A DNA stretch of 64,000 nucleotides, taken from positions 68,937,898 to 69,001,897 of the forward strand of contig OX104123.1 in the NCBI GenBank assembly GCA_944474755.1, in the 5' to 3' direction. The translations under genes were made by a program, and so were the position numbers. Positions 1 to 12,089 of the stretch are shown here, in pieces. Numbering within the stretch: position 1 is the stretch's first letter; each line of letters starts with the position of its first letter. The notes below the pieces were generated by a model. The model was not told the origin of the DNA. It ran no database searches and saw only the letters and a program-made list of their open reading frames with translations. Source of the stretch: Limnoperna fortunei (Eukaryota > Mollusca > Bivalvia > Mytilida > Modiolidae).

Positions 1-530
1 GATAGCGAGGGGGGTTAACGATAGATAGCCAGTGGGGTTAACGATAGATAGCCAGGGGTTAGGTTAACGATAGATAGCGAAGGGTTAACGATAGCGGGCG
101 AGGGGTTAGGTTAACGATAGATAGCCAGGGGTTAGGTAAACGATAGATAGCGAAGGACTAACCATAGATACCGCAGGGTTAGGCTAACGATAGATAGCGA
201 GGGGTTAGCGATTGATATCGAGGGGTTGGCTTAATGATAGCTAGCGAGTGGAGAAATGATAAACAGCGAGAGTTAAACGATGCAGAGAGAGCTATAGAGG
301 AGGCAAAAACAGGACATAGATGGGCAGATAACTAGGGGTAATGATAAATAACGAGGTGACATAATATTTAGGAGCGTTAAAGACAGCTAACAAGGATTCA
401 ACTAGAGATATCGGGGGGGGGGGGGGGCTACGACAGGTAGAGATGAGGCAAGAATAGCCTGCTAGGGCACCGATAGTTAGCAAGACGCTATAGTGAGGAG
501 TCGACACTAGCTAGCGAGAGACAACAATTG
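1..530. repeat. Degenerate 20-26 bp tandem repeat
   Basis: About a dozen units built on GATAGATAGCGAGGGGTTAG followed by GTTAAC, 19 to 26 bases long. They are recognisable to about 290 and then decay into isolated GATAG/TAGCGAG traces until ~530. The array is cut by the left edge of the window. A run of 15 G lies at 413-427. The GGGGTTAG core looks telomere-like but is not a TTAGGG array. Confidence 0.8.
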
Positions 531-544
531 TTGGCGAGGCAGAC

Positions 545-1039
545 ACGACATCACCAATGCCAAAGATACGCTTTCCAGTTTCAGAATATTACGTTTTCCT
601 TGATGACAGTAAGTGGACGTCTAATTCAAAGCTAGTACTGAATACACTCTGGAGCACCTCAGTATTCACATTGTTTTGATTGGGATCGGATATTAATAGA
701 ATAAATGTAAAGGTTATAACAAATACCAAACACAAAGAAAACTGTCAAAAATCTCAATCCACAAATCAAAGTCTAAAAAAACAGCATACTCGCGAATTAA
801 AAAAAATACAAAACAAAAAAAAACTAGCAACTACACAAATGGCTCTGATTTGGAACAGGCATTGTAACAAAATGGTTGGTCAATGTGCTAAATGAGCATC
901 AATCACTATGTACTGAAAAATTGGGAAAACTATCTACAATTATATTTTTACACGAGATATAATATGTATCAACATACAAATGATATCTATAGTAAAGCTT
1001 ATTGCAGGCACAGACAAGTCTTGTTTTTCGTGAAACATT

Positions 1040-1078
<39 letters not shown>

Positions 1079-2400
1079 ATATATAACTTTCTGTATAATT
1101 ATTGATATTTAACGGAATTTTCTCTGATTACAAACCGATGACAGGTAATGAGTTGGAGATCATGGGTGCGATCCGTATTTGATTTAAACCAAAACTTTAT
1201 ACTGTCATTTGTTGATATTTATTTATGATCGTCTGTGCACGCCTTACTGTGATATATTAAACCACAAAAATCCTAAAGTAAAGTTTGTAAACAGTTACAC
1301 ATTTAATGTAATGTTTGTTTAAGACAATTTCAAACACAGACTACGATCTGGTTCAAATATTTGATCTCTTACTTTTATTTCCAATTTATGTTGTTCTTTC
1401 CCGATGAAGACAAAATCTACAATGAATCTTTTGCTTCATTTGGTATTTCACTGTATTGTAATGCATCTCTAAACGTTTACACGACACAAGAGAAACGTTT
1501 AGTTGAATGTAGATAAAAAACGCAGAAACCTTTTAATTAATTAATTGAAAATGATTCTCCTATATCATCACTACGCCCGTTAGGATGTCGGGCTTTTATT
1601 TTACTTAAAACGTTTTTCAGTAAAATTTTATTACAAGAGGCCAGTAATTTATTTTAGTTAAAACTTATCTACTTGAAATTTCATTTCAAGAGAATTGTAA
1701 GTCCATTTAGCATCTTTTTTTTTATTTCTTTCCATGACAACAAGTTAAATACAATCCGTTCCTATTGTGTTTATATCCCACTTCTCTCCTAACTACAATA
1801 TTATCTCTATGTACATAATTACATTCCTCCCCGAAATACAATATTATCTTTTAAATATCCATTACTATTACATTTATTTCGTGTCCCATCAGCGCCATGT
1901 AATATACCGTACAGAATCTAATCAGCACTTCTGTTCAACACTTTTATTGACGTTGTCAACATCTTTTTATGACGTCACACATACTTTCACACAAGGTCTT
2001 TATATTTTTGAGAACCGAATTAGATAGAATAGTATGCAAATTGAATGGCAAATAAATTATCTATAAAACTACTATCAAAAAGACATAACTGGTCGTAAAC
2101 TAACTGTGAAACGTCGCCATCACACCCTTGGTGTTATAAATAACGAATTTTTAGCGCAGATTTAAAATCATTTCCTCATACCAAAAATTTTCCCTCTTCA
2201 TAAAACATATAGTTTACATAAATACCTCTAACACATGCAAAAATGGGAAAGAAAGAGGGAGGCTGTTGCAAAATTCAACCCTAGGGAGGATAAGCAAAAA
2301 GAAAGGGACTAATAGTAATGGGGTAGAACGTTAAATAGAATGGAACAGAGTGTGTGCGCTAATATGGTGCCGACTATAGGAAGATAGGAGCGACCAACGT
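545..2400. other. No gene seen; AT microsatellite
   Basis: AT-rich sequence without a convincing coding frame on either strand; open frames are under 90 codons and of biased composition. The only structured element is an (AT)n tract at about 1039-1086. Confidence 0.6.
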
Positions 2401-2420
2401 AGAGAAGGCAAGGTGTACAA

Positions 2421-2517
2421 AAAGAGAGCGTGTACTAGGAAGAGGGGAGCGTGTACTAGGTAGAGGGGAGCGTGTACTAGGAAGAGGGTAGCGTGTAATA
2501 GGAAGAGGGGAGTGTAC
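2421..2517. repeat. 21-bp minisatellite, left block
   Basis: Four to five units of the 21-bp repeat seen again at 3216-3790 (core GAGCGTGTACTAGGAAGAGG). It stops abruptly at ...AGTGTAC, where unique sequence begins, so the array appears to have been interrupted by an insertion. Confidence 0.85.
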
Positions 2518-3215
2518 TGTAATTACATTACAGATTTTTATTCCTTCTTGGATTATTAATTATCGTTTAAGATTTATGTTTGAACAAATAACCACATCTA
2601 CTTATTGTTTGGATCGGTTTAGCATCCCAGTTTTTATGCAACTCTTCCGGACAGTCTCACAGGTTTTAGCTTCCTTCGAATTCTTTCTCTTCCGTGTGAT
2701 GAAATTCTTGTCCGACACGTTTTTGGATTACCTTTATTTTAGGAGTTAAACCTTACCGACGTACAGTGTAAGACAGTTTAAATTATTTTATGAGACTTTC
2801 GGCTGTTTATTCTCGTGTTTTACTAATCGTTTAAAGATTCGTTTATTGAAAGTATTACTTCTCTTTCGTCATTTTTGGATCTTGACTGACCTTGATATAG
2901 CCAGATGTGATTTTCAATAACTTTATTTAACTGTGATTGCCTTTTATTAATAATTTATAAATTCTAGAGACTGTATATTTTTATGGTTCTAAAATTAAAT
3001 TAACGTTATATTTTTAACCTTCTCTGATTCAATCATTCATACTTATGATTGTTTTATTTATGTTTCAGCAATTTACCTTCATCCTTACTCACTGTTACTC
3101 ACTCACTCACTCACTCACTTGTATATTACGTGGTTTAATAAACGATCTTTTCCGGGATTTGTCGTATATTTGCCCCGTATATATATTCTGGTTAGCTATC
3201 TGCCACACGGGCAGA
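2518..3215. mobile_element. ~700-bp insertion splitting the 21-bp array
   Basis: Unique sequence inside an otherwise continuous 21-bp minisatellite. It starts with TGTAATTACA, a perfect 10-base palindrome, has a short CACT run near 3095-3119, and has an AATAAA in TTTAATAAACG near 3136. The hexamer GTGTAC is present on both sides (2512-2517 and 3225-3230), but it is also part of the repeat unit, so it is not proof of a target duplication. A solo LTR is one possibility. No coding sequence is visible, so the class is undetermined. Confidence 0.35.
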
Positions 3216-3790
3216 ATAGGGAGCGTGTACTAGGTAGAGGGGAGCGTGTACTAGGAAGAGGGTAGCGTGTACTAGGAAGTGGGGAGCGTGTACTAGGAAA
3301 GGGGAGCGTGTACGAGGAAGAGGGGAGCGTGTACTAGGAAGAGAGGAGCGTGTTCTAGGAAGAGGGGAGCGTGTACTAGGAAGACGGGAGTGTGTACTAG
3401 GTAGAGGGGAATGTGTACTTGGAAGAGGGGAGCGTGTACTAGGAAGAGGGGAGCCTGTATAATGAAGAGAGGAGCGTGTTCTAGGAAGAAGGGAGCGTGT
3501 ACAAGGAAGAGGAGAGCGTGTACTAGGAAGAGGGGAGTGTGTACTAGGAAGAGGGGAGTGTGTACTAGGAAGAGGGGAGCGTGTACAAGGAAGAGGGGAG
3601 CGTGTACTAGGAAGAGGGGAGTGTGTACTAGGAAGAGGGGAGTGTGTACTAGGAAGAGGGGAGCGTGTACTAGGAAGAGGGGAGCGTGTTCTAGGAAGAA
3701 GGGAGCGTGTACTAGGAAGAGGGGAGCGTGTACAAGGAAGAGGGGAGCGTGTACTAGGAAGAGGGGAGCGTGTTCTAGGAAGAGGGGAAT
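3216..3790. repeat. 21-bp minisatellite, main block (~27 copies)
   Basis: Period measured as 21 bases (for example TACTAGG at 3521, 3542 and 3563). Because 21 is a multiple of 3, several frames on both strands stay open through the array and would encode simple heptad repeats (such as LFLVHAP on the minus strand). I take these as artefacts. Unit variants are GCGTGT/GTGTGT, TACTAGG/TACAAGG/TTCTAGG. Confidence 0.95.
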
Positions 3791-3794
3791 TTGT

Positions 3795-4905
3795 GCGAAT
3801 TTGGAGACAAGATAAAGAGGGATGACGTGTGGGAGCATGATTCCGTTTTTGAAGAGAGGTGAGGTGTGTTTTAAAAGGATTGGTTACTATGAACAGATGA
3901 AGGATATGCGGATTAGGATAGAGGTGTGTCGAATACATTATAAATGAAAAAAAACCTTTTCTTAAATGTAGATATATTGGGACAATTCTCAGTCTTAATG
4001 GTATTGTATGTCACATTTACTACATGACCTGTAAACCAAGATTTTCTGAAATGAACGTGCTATTTAAGATATGTTGGATATATATAGTGTTGGTCAAGTT
4101 AAAATTAACGCTATGCACATTCAAAAATGAACAAAATTAGTAAATAATTTCAAAGGTTGAATTTTCTGAAGGCGACGAACGGAAAGCAGTAATATTTTAC
4201 AAAGACTTGAGAGCAATTAATTAATTGGATAATACTAACAATCTTAGATTTTATGAGGGTCTATGCATGTTACACTTATGTAACTTGTGGTAGAGAAATC
4301 GCAGGTTATCTAGACACGAGTATTAAAATGTGCTGATTCAGCAATCACCCGGAAGTCCGATCGGTGGACACGTCTAGAACAAGAGCTGATCAGCGGGGGA
4401 TTATCAGGTATTAAATTCGTATAAATTCACTGTCATTTAATGGTGATGTATTGAATAGTTGATTCACAGATTCCTGTAGTATGGAATAGTTTAGCACAGA
4501 AGTCGTGTGCTTGACTAAAAATAATAAGCAAGCCGTATATATAAATGTCTGTAAATTTCAAATTTGTAAATGAATTAAATTATAGTACAGCCTGTCGTTG
4601 TTTTTACTCAGACAATTGTCAGACATTACATAAGTCAAAGTAAGTTAAAAGCTTGTTTTACAATTCAAGTAGGCACTCCAGTAAATGACATACAAACACT
4701 TCAGTGATATCGTAATTTCAAGATGGCACCAGAGCTACCAATGATTTGTTTAAAATTATGAGATTCAAGAGGGCTCATAAGGGTTATAAAAAATTATTTA
4801 GGTAAAATATGTATAAACATGTACTATCACTCTGAGCCTTTGGAAACAAGTAATTTATACATTTCTATAATCGTGGCAGTCTGAATACGAATAATAAACC
4901 ATCGC
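3795..4905. other. No gene seen
   Basis: AT-rich unique sequence with no long coding frame and no repeat structure that I can recognise. Confidence 0.5.
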
Positions 4906-4908
4906 GTT

Positions 4909-4911
4909 AGA

Positions 4912-4970
<59 letters not shown>

Positions 4971-5018
4971 AAATAAAAAAATAAATATATATATAATAAT
5001 TAAATAAATAAATAAATA
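4909..5018. repeat. (TAAA)n microsatellite
   Basis: Nearly uninterrupted AAAT repeats from 4909 to about 4970, then TATA- and TAAA-rich sequence to 5018. Confidence 0.95.
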
Positions 5019-5289
5019 TTATTTTTACATTCACGAGACGCGTATCAAAATTGCGGTCTGGATCCAAAATTGAAGCGAGACGATTCCTTTTCGGATAATC
5101 GATTATAACATTGGCAGCGAAAACTGATTTATATATTTATTTCTAGTCAATATTTTAGCTTTATTCAGTACAAGAACGAACCACATTAAAAACAAGTGGT
5201 GATCTCATGCTCTTCGGAAGGGAAAACTCTTCTCGCTACACAATCGATTGAGAAATAACGCACGGAAAGAGGTAACGACAGTGTTATCC

Positions 5290-5480
5290 AATACTGTAAA
5301 AATGCTAATTTTTGCTATTTTCGCGGTCCATCAAAATCCGCGAAATATAAAACATCCGCGAAAGTGCACAAATTATATCACTTTTAATGAAAATAAGATT
5401 AAACCAGCGAAAATAAATACATGGGACTTGAACATCATCGCTAGTATAGTGAAAACAATAAGTACCCGCGAAAATACGTT
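5290..5480. mobile_element. Dispersed GCGAAA-type repeat, fragment
   Basis: Contains the recurring short motif CCGCGAAA in both orientations (TTTTCGCGGTCC near 5318, CCGCGAAATATAAAAC near 5338, CAGCGAAAATAAATA near 5406, CCCGCGAAAATACG near 5466). This pattern is, as I recall, typical of an abundant interspersed repeat of bivalve genomes. Ends and target duplications are not visible. The short open frame across it is probably not a gene. Confidence 0.4.
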
Positions 5481-5539
5481 CACAATATTGGTCCAGAAAT
5501 GGCAGACAATTCATGACTTAGAAAGTTATAAATGATGTT

Positions 5540-5952
5540 AAAACGCTATATCTGCTTGAAGTAGTTATAAACACACGCCCCTTTTGTCATCACTGTTAGT
5601 CTCTTCCAACTGACTTTTGTTAAAACTGTTGATCTTTACCTTTCGGGCGGTGCTCTTTAAACTTGATCTCATCAATACAAAGAAAATGTATTACTACCGA
5701 AAGTCTAAAGATGTGTATAGACGAGATGACCGGGACACATTGGCCGACGTGTATTACCTTACTCTAACACCAAACTTCTTTACACTGCCAATATAGCTAT
5801 CATATAAATCTGATGGAACCAACGTCAAAGGGTAAAAAGTGAATATAATACCGACTGCGTCGGAAAAACCGGTTAATTGAGGATTTAAATGTCGGTAACT
5901 GCAAATAATAAATCAAGTTAATCTATTTGTAATAAAGATTAATCCATTGTAA
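5540..5952. other. No gene seen
   Basis: Unique AT-rich sequence between the GCGAAA-type repeat and the 47-bp array, with no supported feature. Confidence 0.5.
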
Positions 5953-8352
5953 AAGGGTACTTAGTGCAGACATACGACTAGGATATACGGGGAGCCATCA
6001 AGGGTACTTAGTGCAGACATACGACTGGGATATACGGGGAGCCATCAAGGGTACTTAGTGCAGACATACGACTAGGATATAAGGGGAGCCATCAAGGGTA
6101 CTTAGTGCAGACATACGAATAGGATATAAGGGGAGCCATCAAGGGTACTTAGTGCAGACATACGACTAGGATATAAGGGGAGCCATCAAGGGTACTTAGT
6201 GCAGACATACGACTAGGATATATGGGGAGCCATCAAGGGTACTTAGTGCAGACATACGACTAGGATATACGGGGAGCCATCAAGGGTACTTAGTGCAGAC
6301 ATACGACTAGGATATACGGGGAGCCATCAAGGGTACTTAGTGCAGACATACGACTAGGATATACGGGGAGCCATCAAGGGTACTTAGTGCAGACATACGA
6401 CTAGGATATACCGGGAGCCATCAAGGGTACTTAGTGCAGACATACGACTAGGATATACGGGGAGCCATCAAGGGTACTTAGTGCAGACATACGACTAGGA
6501 TATACGGGGAGCCATCAAGGGTACTTAGTGCAGACATACGACTGGGATATAAGGGGAGCCATCAAGGGTACTTAGTGCAGACATACGACTGGGATATAAG
6601 GGGAGCCATCAAGGGTACTTAGTGCAGACATACGACTAGGATATATGGGGAGCCATCAAGGGTACTTAGTGCAGACATACGACTAGGATATATGGGGAGC
6701 CATCAAGGGTACTTAGTGCAGACATACGACTAGGATATATGGGGAGCCATCAAGGGTACTTAGTGCAGACATACGACTAGGATATAAGGGGAACCATCAA
6801 GGGTACTTAGTGCAGACATACGACTAGGATATAAGGGGAGCCATCAAGGGTACTTAGTGCAGACATACGACAAGGATATAAGGGGAGCCATCAAGGGTAC
6901 TTAGTGCAGACATACGACTGGGATATAAGGGGAGCCATCAAGGGTACTTAGTGCAGACATACGACTGGGATATAAGGGGAACCATCAAGGGTACTTAGTG
7001 CAGACATACGACTAGGATATACGGGGAGCCATCAAGGGTACTTAGTGCAGACATACGACTAGGATATACGGGGAGCCATCAAGGGTACTTAGTGGAGACA
7101 TACGACTAGGATATACGGGGAGCCATCAAGGGTACTTAGTGCAGACATACGACTGGGATATAAGGGGAACCATCAAGGGTACTTAGTGCAGACATACGAC
7201 TAGGATATAAGGGGAACCATCAAGGGTACTTAGTGCAGACATACGACTGGGATATAAGGGGAGCCATCAAGGGTACTTAGTGCAGACATACGACTGGGAT
7301 ATACGGGGAGCCATCAAGGGTACTTAGTGGAGACATACGACTAGGATATAAGGGGAACCATCAAGGGTACTTAGTGCAGACATACGACTAGGATATACGG
7401 GGAGCCATCAAGGGAACTTAGTGGAGACATACGACTAGGATATACGGGGAGCCATCAAGGGTACTTAGTGCAGACATACGACTGGGATATAAGGGGAACC
7501 ATCAAGGGTACTTAGTGCAGACATACGACTAGGATATAAGGGGAACCATCAAGGGTACTTAGTGCAGACATACGACTGGGATATAAGGGGAGCCATCAAG
7601 GGTACTTAGTGCAGACATACGACTGGGATATACGGGGAGCCATCAAGGGTACTTAGTGCAGACATACGACTAGGATATACGGGGAGCCATCAAGGGTACT
7701 TAGTGCAGACATACGACTGGGATATAAGGGGAGCCATCAAGGGTACTTAGTGCAGACATACGAATAGGATATAAGGGGAACCATCAAGGGTACTTAGTGC
7801 AGACATACGACTAGGATATAAGGGGAGCCATCAAGGGTACTTAGTGCAGACATACGACTAGGATATACGGGGAGCCATCAAGGGTACTTAGTGCAGACAT
7901 ACGACTAGGATATAAGGGGAGCCCTCAAGGGTACTTAGTGCAGACATACGACTGGGATATAAGGGGAGCCATCAAGGGTACTTAGTGCAGACATACGACT
8001 AGGATATAAGGGGAACCATCAAGGGTACTTAGTGCAGACATACGACTAGGATATAAGGGGAACCATCAAGGATACTTAGTGCAGACATACGACTAGGATA
8101 TAAGGGGAGCCATCAAGGGTACTTAGTGCAGACATACGACTAGGATATAAGGGGAGCCATCAAGGGTACTTAGTGCAGACATACGACTAGGATATAAGGG
8201 GAGCCATCAATGGTACTTAGTGCAGACATACGACTAGGATATAAGGGGAACCATCAAGGGTACTTAGTGCAGACATACGACTAGGATATAAGGGGAGCCA
8301 TCAAGGGTACTTAGTGCAGACATACGACTAGGATATAAGGGGAGCCATCAAG
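5953..8352. repeat. 47-bp minisatellite (~51 copies)
   Basis: Period is exactly 47 (AAGGGT at 5953 and 6000). The unit starts AAGGGTACTTAGTGCAGACA and ends in GGGGAGCCATC. Units differ at a few diagnostic sites: TATACGGGG/TATAAGGGG/TATATGGGG, GACTAGG/GACTGGG, AGCCATC/AACCATC, GTGCAG/GTGGAG. The rare GTGGAG variant recurs at 7092 and 7421, 329 bp or seven units apart, in matching context, which shows block duplication inside the array. Confidence 0.97.
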
Positions 8353-8504
8353 GATAGTGCAGACATACGTTTCAAATAGGGTACACGAAGGGTGCATATA
8401 AACCATCGATAAAAAGAATCACCATTTAGGGTAAATAGTACAGATTTTAATGACAGGAGCATAATAAATGCATATACGGCGGGAATTTATAAGGTGTCTT
8501 CAAC

Positions 8505-8698
8505 TAGCGGGGTGTTCTCGACCCCAATCTTAATTGACAAGAATTGCCAGTTTTCCTACCGCAGGTCGGGGGTTCTCTCCGGGTTCTCCGGCTTCCTCCC
8601 CCAATAAAAACTGGACGCCATGATATAGCTGAAAAATTGCTGAAAGTGGCGTTAAACACCATCAAACAAAAAAACAAAAAAACAAATCAACTAAAAAG
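8505..8698 (+). mobile_element. 5'-truncated tRNA-derived SINE
   Basis: Shares the body and tail of the SINE at 38670-38919: CTTAATTGACAAGAATTGCC, the GGCTTCCTCCCCCAATAAAA segment, ACGCCATGATATAGCTGAAA and GCTGAAAGTGGCGTTAAAC, followed by an A/C-rich tail. The tRNA head with its B box is missing or unrecognisable. It lies between the 47-bp and the 37-bp arrays. Confidence 0.8.
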
Positions 8699-8740
8699 CA
8701 ACAAAACCAGCACCAAATATAACATACACAAACAATGCGA

Positions 8741-11081
8741 TACCATAGGCATTAAATGGATTCTGCACCGACGTATAGTCAAATATGATACCATAGGCCC
8801 TGCACGGACGTATAGTCAAATATGATACCATAGGCTCTACACGGACGTATAGTCAAATATGATACCATAGGCTCTGCACCGACGTATAGTCAAATATGAT
8901 ACCATAGGCTCTGCACGGACGTATAGTCAAATATGATACCATAGGCTCTGCACCGACGTATAGTCAAATATGATACCATAGGCTCTGCACCGAAATATAG
9001 TCAAATATGATACCATAGGCTCAGCACCGACGTATAGTCAAATATGATACCATAGGCTCAGCGCCGACGTATAGTCAAATATGATACCATAGGCTCAGCA
9101 CCGACGTGTAGTCAAATATGATACCATAGGCTCTGCACGGACGTATAGTCAAATATGATACCATAGGCTCTGCACCGACGTATAGTCAAATATGATACCA
9201 TAGGCTCTGCACGGACGTATAGTCAAATATGATACCATAGGCTCTGCACGGACGTATATTCAAATATGATACTATAGGCTCTGCACCGACGTATAGTCAA
9301 ATATGATACCATAGGCTCTGCACGGACGTATAGTCAAATATGATACCATAGGCTCTGCACCGACGTATAGTCAAATATGATACCATAGGCTCTGCACGTA
9401 CATATAGTCAAATATGATACCATATCTCTGCACCGACGTATAGTCAAATATGATACCATAGGCTCTGCACCGAGGTATAGTCAAATATGATACCATAGGC
9501 TCTGCACGGACGTATAGTCAAATATGATACCATAGGCTCTGCACGGACGTATAGTCAAATATGATACTATAGGCTCTGCACCGACATATAGTCAAATATG
9601 ATGCCATAGGCTCAACACCGACGTATAGTCAATTATGATACCATAGGCTCTGCACCGACGTATAGTCAAATATGATACCATAGGCTCTGCACCAACGTAT
9701 ATATTCAAATATGATACCATAGGCTCTGCACGGACGTATAGTCAAATATGATACCATAGGCTCTGCACGGACGTATAGTCAAATATGATACCATAGGCTC
9801 TGCACGGAAGTATAGTCAAATATGATACCATAGGCTCTGCACCGACATATAGTCAAATATGATACCATAGGCTCTGCACGGACATATAGTCAAATATGAT
9901 ACCATAGGCTCTGCACGGACGCATTGTCAAATATGATACCATAGGCTCTGCACCGACGTATAGTAAAATATGATACCATAGGCTCTGCACCGACGTATAG
10001 TCAAATATGATACCATAGGCTCTACACGGACGTATAGTCAAATATGATACCATAGGCTCTGCACCGACGTATAGTCAAATATGATACCATAGGCTCTGCA
10101 CGGACGTATAGTCAAATATGATACCATAGGCTCTGCACCGACGTATAGTCAAATATGATACCATAGGCTCTGCACCGAAATATAGTCGAATATGATACCA
10201 TAGGCTCAGCACCGACGTATAGTCAAATATGATACCATAGGCTCAGCGCCGACGTATAGTCAAATATGATACCATAGGCTCAGCACCGACGTGTAGTCAA
10301 ATATGATACCATAGGCTCTGCACGGACGTATAGTCAAATATGATACCATAGGCTCTGCACCGACGTATAGTCAAATATGATACCATAGGCTCTGCACGGA
10401 CGTATAGTCAAATATGATACCATAGGCTCTGCACGGACGTATATTCAAATATGATACTATAGGCTCTGCACCGACATATAGTCAAATATGATACCATAGG
10501 CTCTGCACGGACGTATAGTCAAATATGATACCATAGGCTCTGCACCGACGTATAGTCAAATATGATACCATAGGCTCTGCACGTACATATAGTCAAATAT
10601 GATACCATATCTCTGCACCGACGTATAGTCAAATATGATACCATAGGCTCTGCACCGAGGTATAGTCAAATATGATACCATAGGCTCTGCACGGACGTAT
10701 AGTCAAATATGATACCATAGGCTCTGCACGGACGTATAGTCAAATATGATACTATAGGCTCTGCACCGACATATAGTCAAATATGATGCCATAGGCTCAA
10801 CACCGACGTATAGTCAATTATGATACCATAGGCTCTGCACCGACGTATAGTCAAATATGATACCATAGGCTCTGCACCAACGTATATATTCAAATATGAT
10901 ACCATAGGCTCTGCACGGACGTATAGTCAAATATGATACCATAGGCTCTGCACGGACGTATAGTCAAATATGATACCATAGGCTCTGCACGGACGTATAG
11001 TCAAATATGATACCATAGGCTCTGCGCTGACGTATAGTCAAATATGATACCATAGGCTCTGCACGGACGTTTAGTCGATAT
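8741..11081. repeat. 37-bp minisatellite (~63 copies) with 1185-bp duplication
   Basis: Period 37 (GTATAGTC at 8773 and 8810). The unit holds GTATAGTCAAATATGATACC and ATAGGCTCTGCACGGAC. Rare variants recur in the same order 1185 bp apart: CATATCTCTGCACCG at 9421 and 10606, and ACCAACGTATATATT at 9691 and 10876. The trio of variants near 8990-9110 also recurs near 10170-10290. The array therefore contains two copies of a 32-unit block (32 x 37 + 1). Confidence 0.97.
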
Positions 11082-11970
11082 ATTTCACGATAATCGATAT
11101 AATGCGATGTCCGTCAGTCGTCTGTTATACTTTCACAACTAATTTTTATTATTTTGTTATTTTTACAAAATTCCAGAGCATTCTTTTGTAGATAAAGGAG
11201 ATGTGCTGGCTGGATTTTCATTCTTTAATATTGTGCGTTGCTGGTTAATTTAAACAGTATATACCATTTAGCCAGATTTCATACTAGTGAGTAACATTTG
11301 TTTAGATACATTTTTGTTTGGAACATTGGATTTACAATTTCTTATAAGCGAACTTGTTCATTTCGGACTGTTTGAGAATACCATCTATCAGAAATTGGGG
11401 GCTGTTCCTGGAATCAATTTAGAGCTACAAATAACACAATATGAACGCAAACATATGTTAAATTTGTGAAGTTATAGAAAAAGATGATCTGTTTAACAAA
11501 TGGTTATTTTCTAAAAAGATTGATCAAAATTTAAATAGGTTAAGGGGTTCAGCATTGGTTAATGGTGTAGTGCTGAATGCTTTGGCGTGCTGAGAGGTAA
11601 TTTCTAGCCGTATATTATTGTGTTACCGAAGGTAGCACTGACCTGAGGGGTTTCAACAGTGGAAACTGGTGGGCTAGAAAAGTGATTCAGCAATTAGGCA
11701 CCGTTGTGCTGACGAGCTATTTCAGCAGTGGTCTATAGTGCTGCTGTGCTAAGGGTCTTCAGCAGTGGGCATTGCAGTGCTGAAAAGGTGGGCTCAGCGT
11801 GCTGAGACTTGTAATAATAGTATTAAAGTTATAAAAACTTGTACCTTCTGAGTTTCTAGTTAAACCCGCTACCGTGCTATTATAGCTGACAGCATTGGAA
11901 TCCGGAGATCAATCCGGTACGATCCCAATATATTTGAGTGACGTGTGGGGTTGCACGTTACAATTCTATC
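11082..11970. other. 889-bp interruption of the 37-bp array
   Basis: Unique sequence between the main 37-bp array and three more units of it. No reliable coding frame. At ~11540-11815 it has degenerate repeats of roughly 35-45 bases built on TTCAGCAGTGG ... GTGCTGA. Whether this is an inserted element or old spacer cannot be decided; no terminal repeats are visible. Confidence 0.5.
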
Positions 11971-12078
11971 GGGTCTGCACGGACGTATAGTCAAATATGA
12001 TACCATAGGGTCTGCACGGATGTATAGTCAAATATGATACCATAGGCTCTGCACGGACGTATAGTCAAATATGATACT
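11971..12078. repeat. 37-bp minisatellite, three detached units
   Basis: Three units of the 37-bp repeat in the same orientation as 8741-11081. The last runs directly into the first unit of the 43-bp array, with only about 15 bases between them. Confidence 0.9.
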
Positions 12079-12089
12079 ATCAACTTCAA

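Noticed and set aside
1..290. Telomeric repeat, from the GGGGTTAGG words
   Set aside because: The words sit in 20-26 base units with GATAGATAGCGA and never form TTAGGG tandems.
1140..1180. B-box-like GGGTGCGATCCG as a tRNA or SINE remnant
   Set aside because: No A box, no SINE body or tail nearby, and the match is too short to mean anything.
3192..3938. Open frames of 134 to 248 codons on both strands across the 21-bp array
   Set aside because: The period is a multiple of 3, so all phases stay open; the products are pure heptad repeats on both strands with no flanking gene structure.
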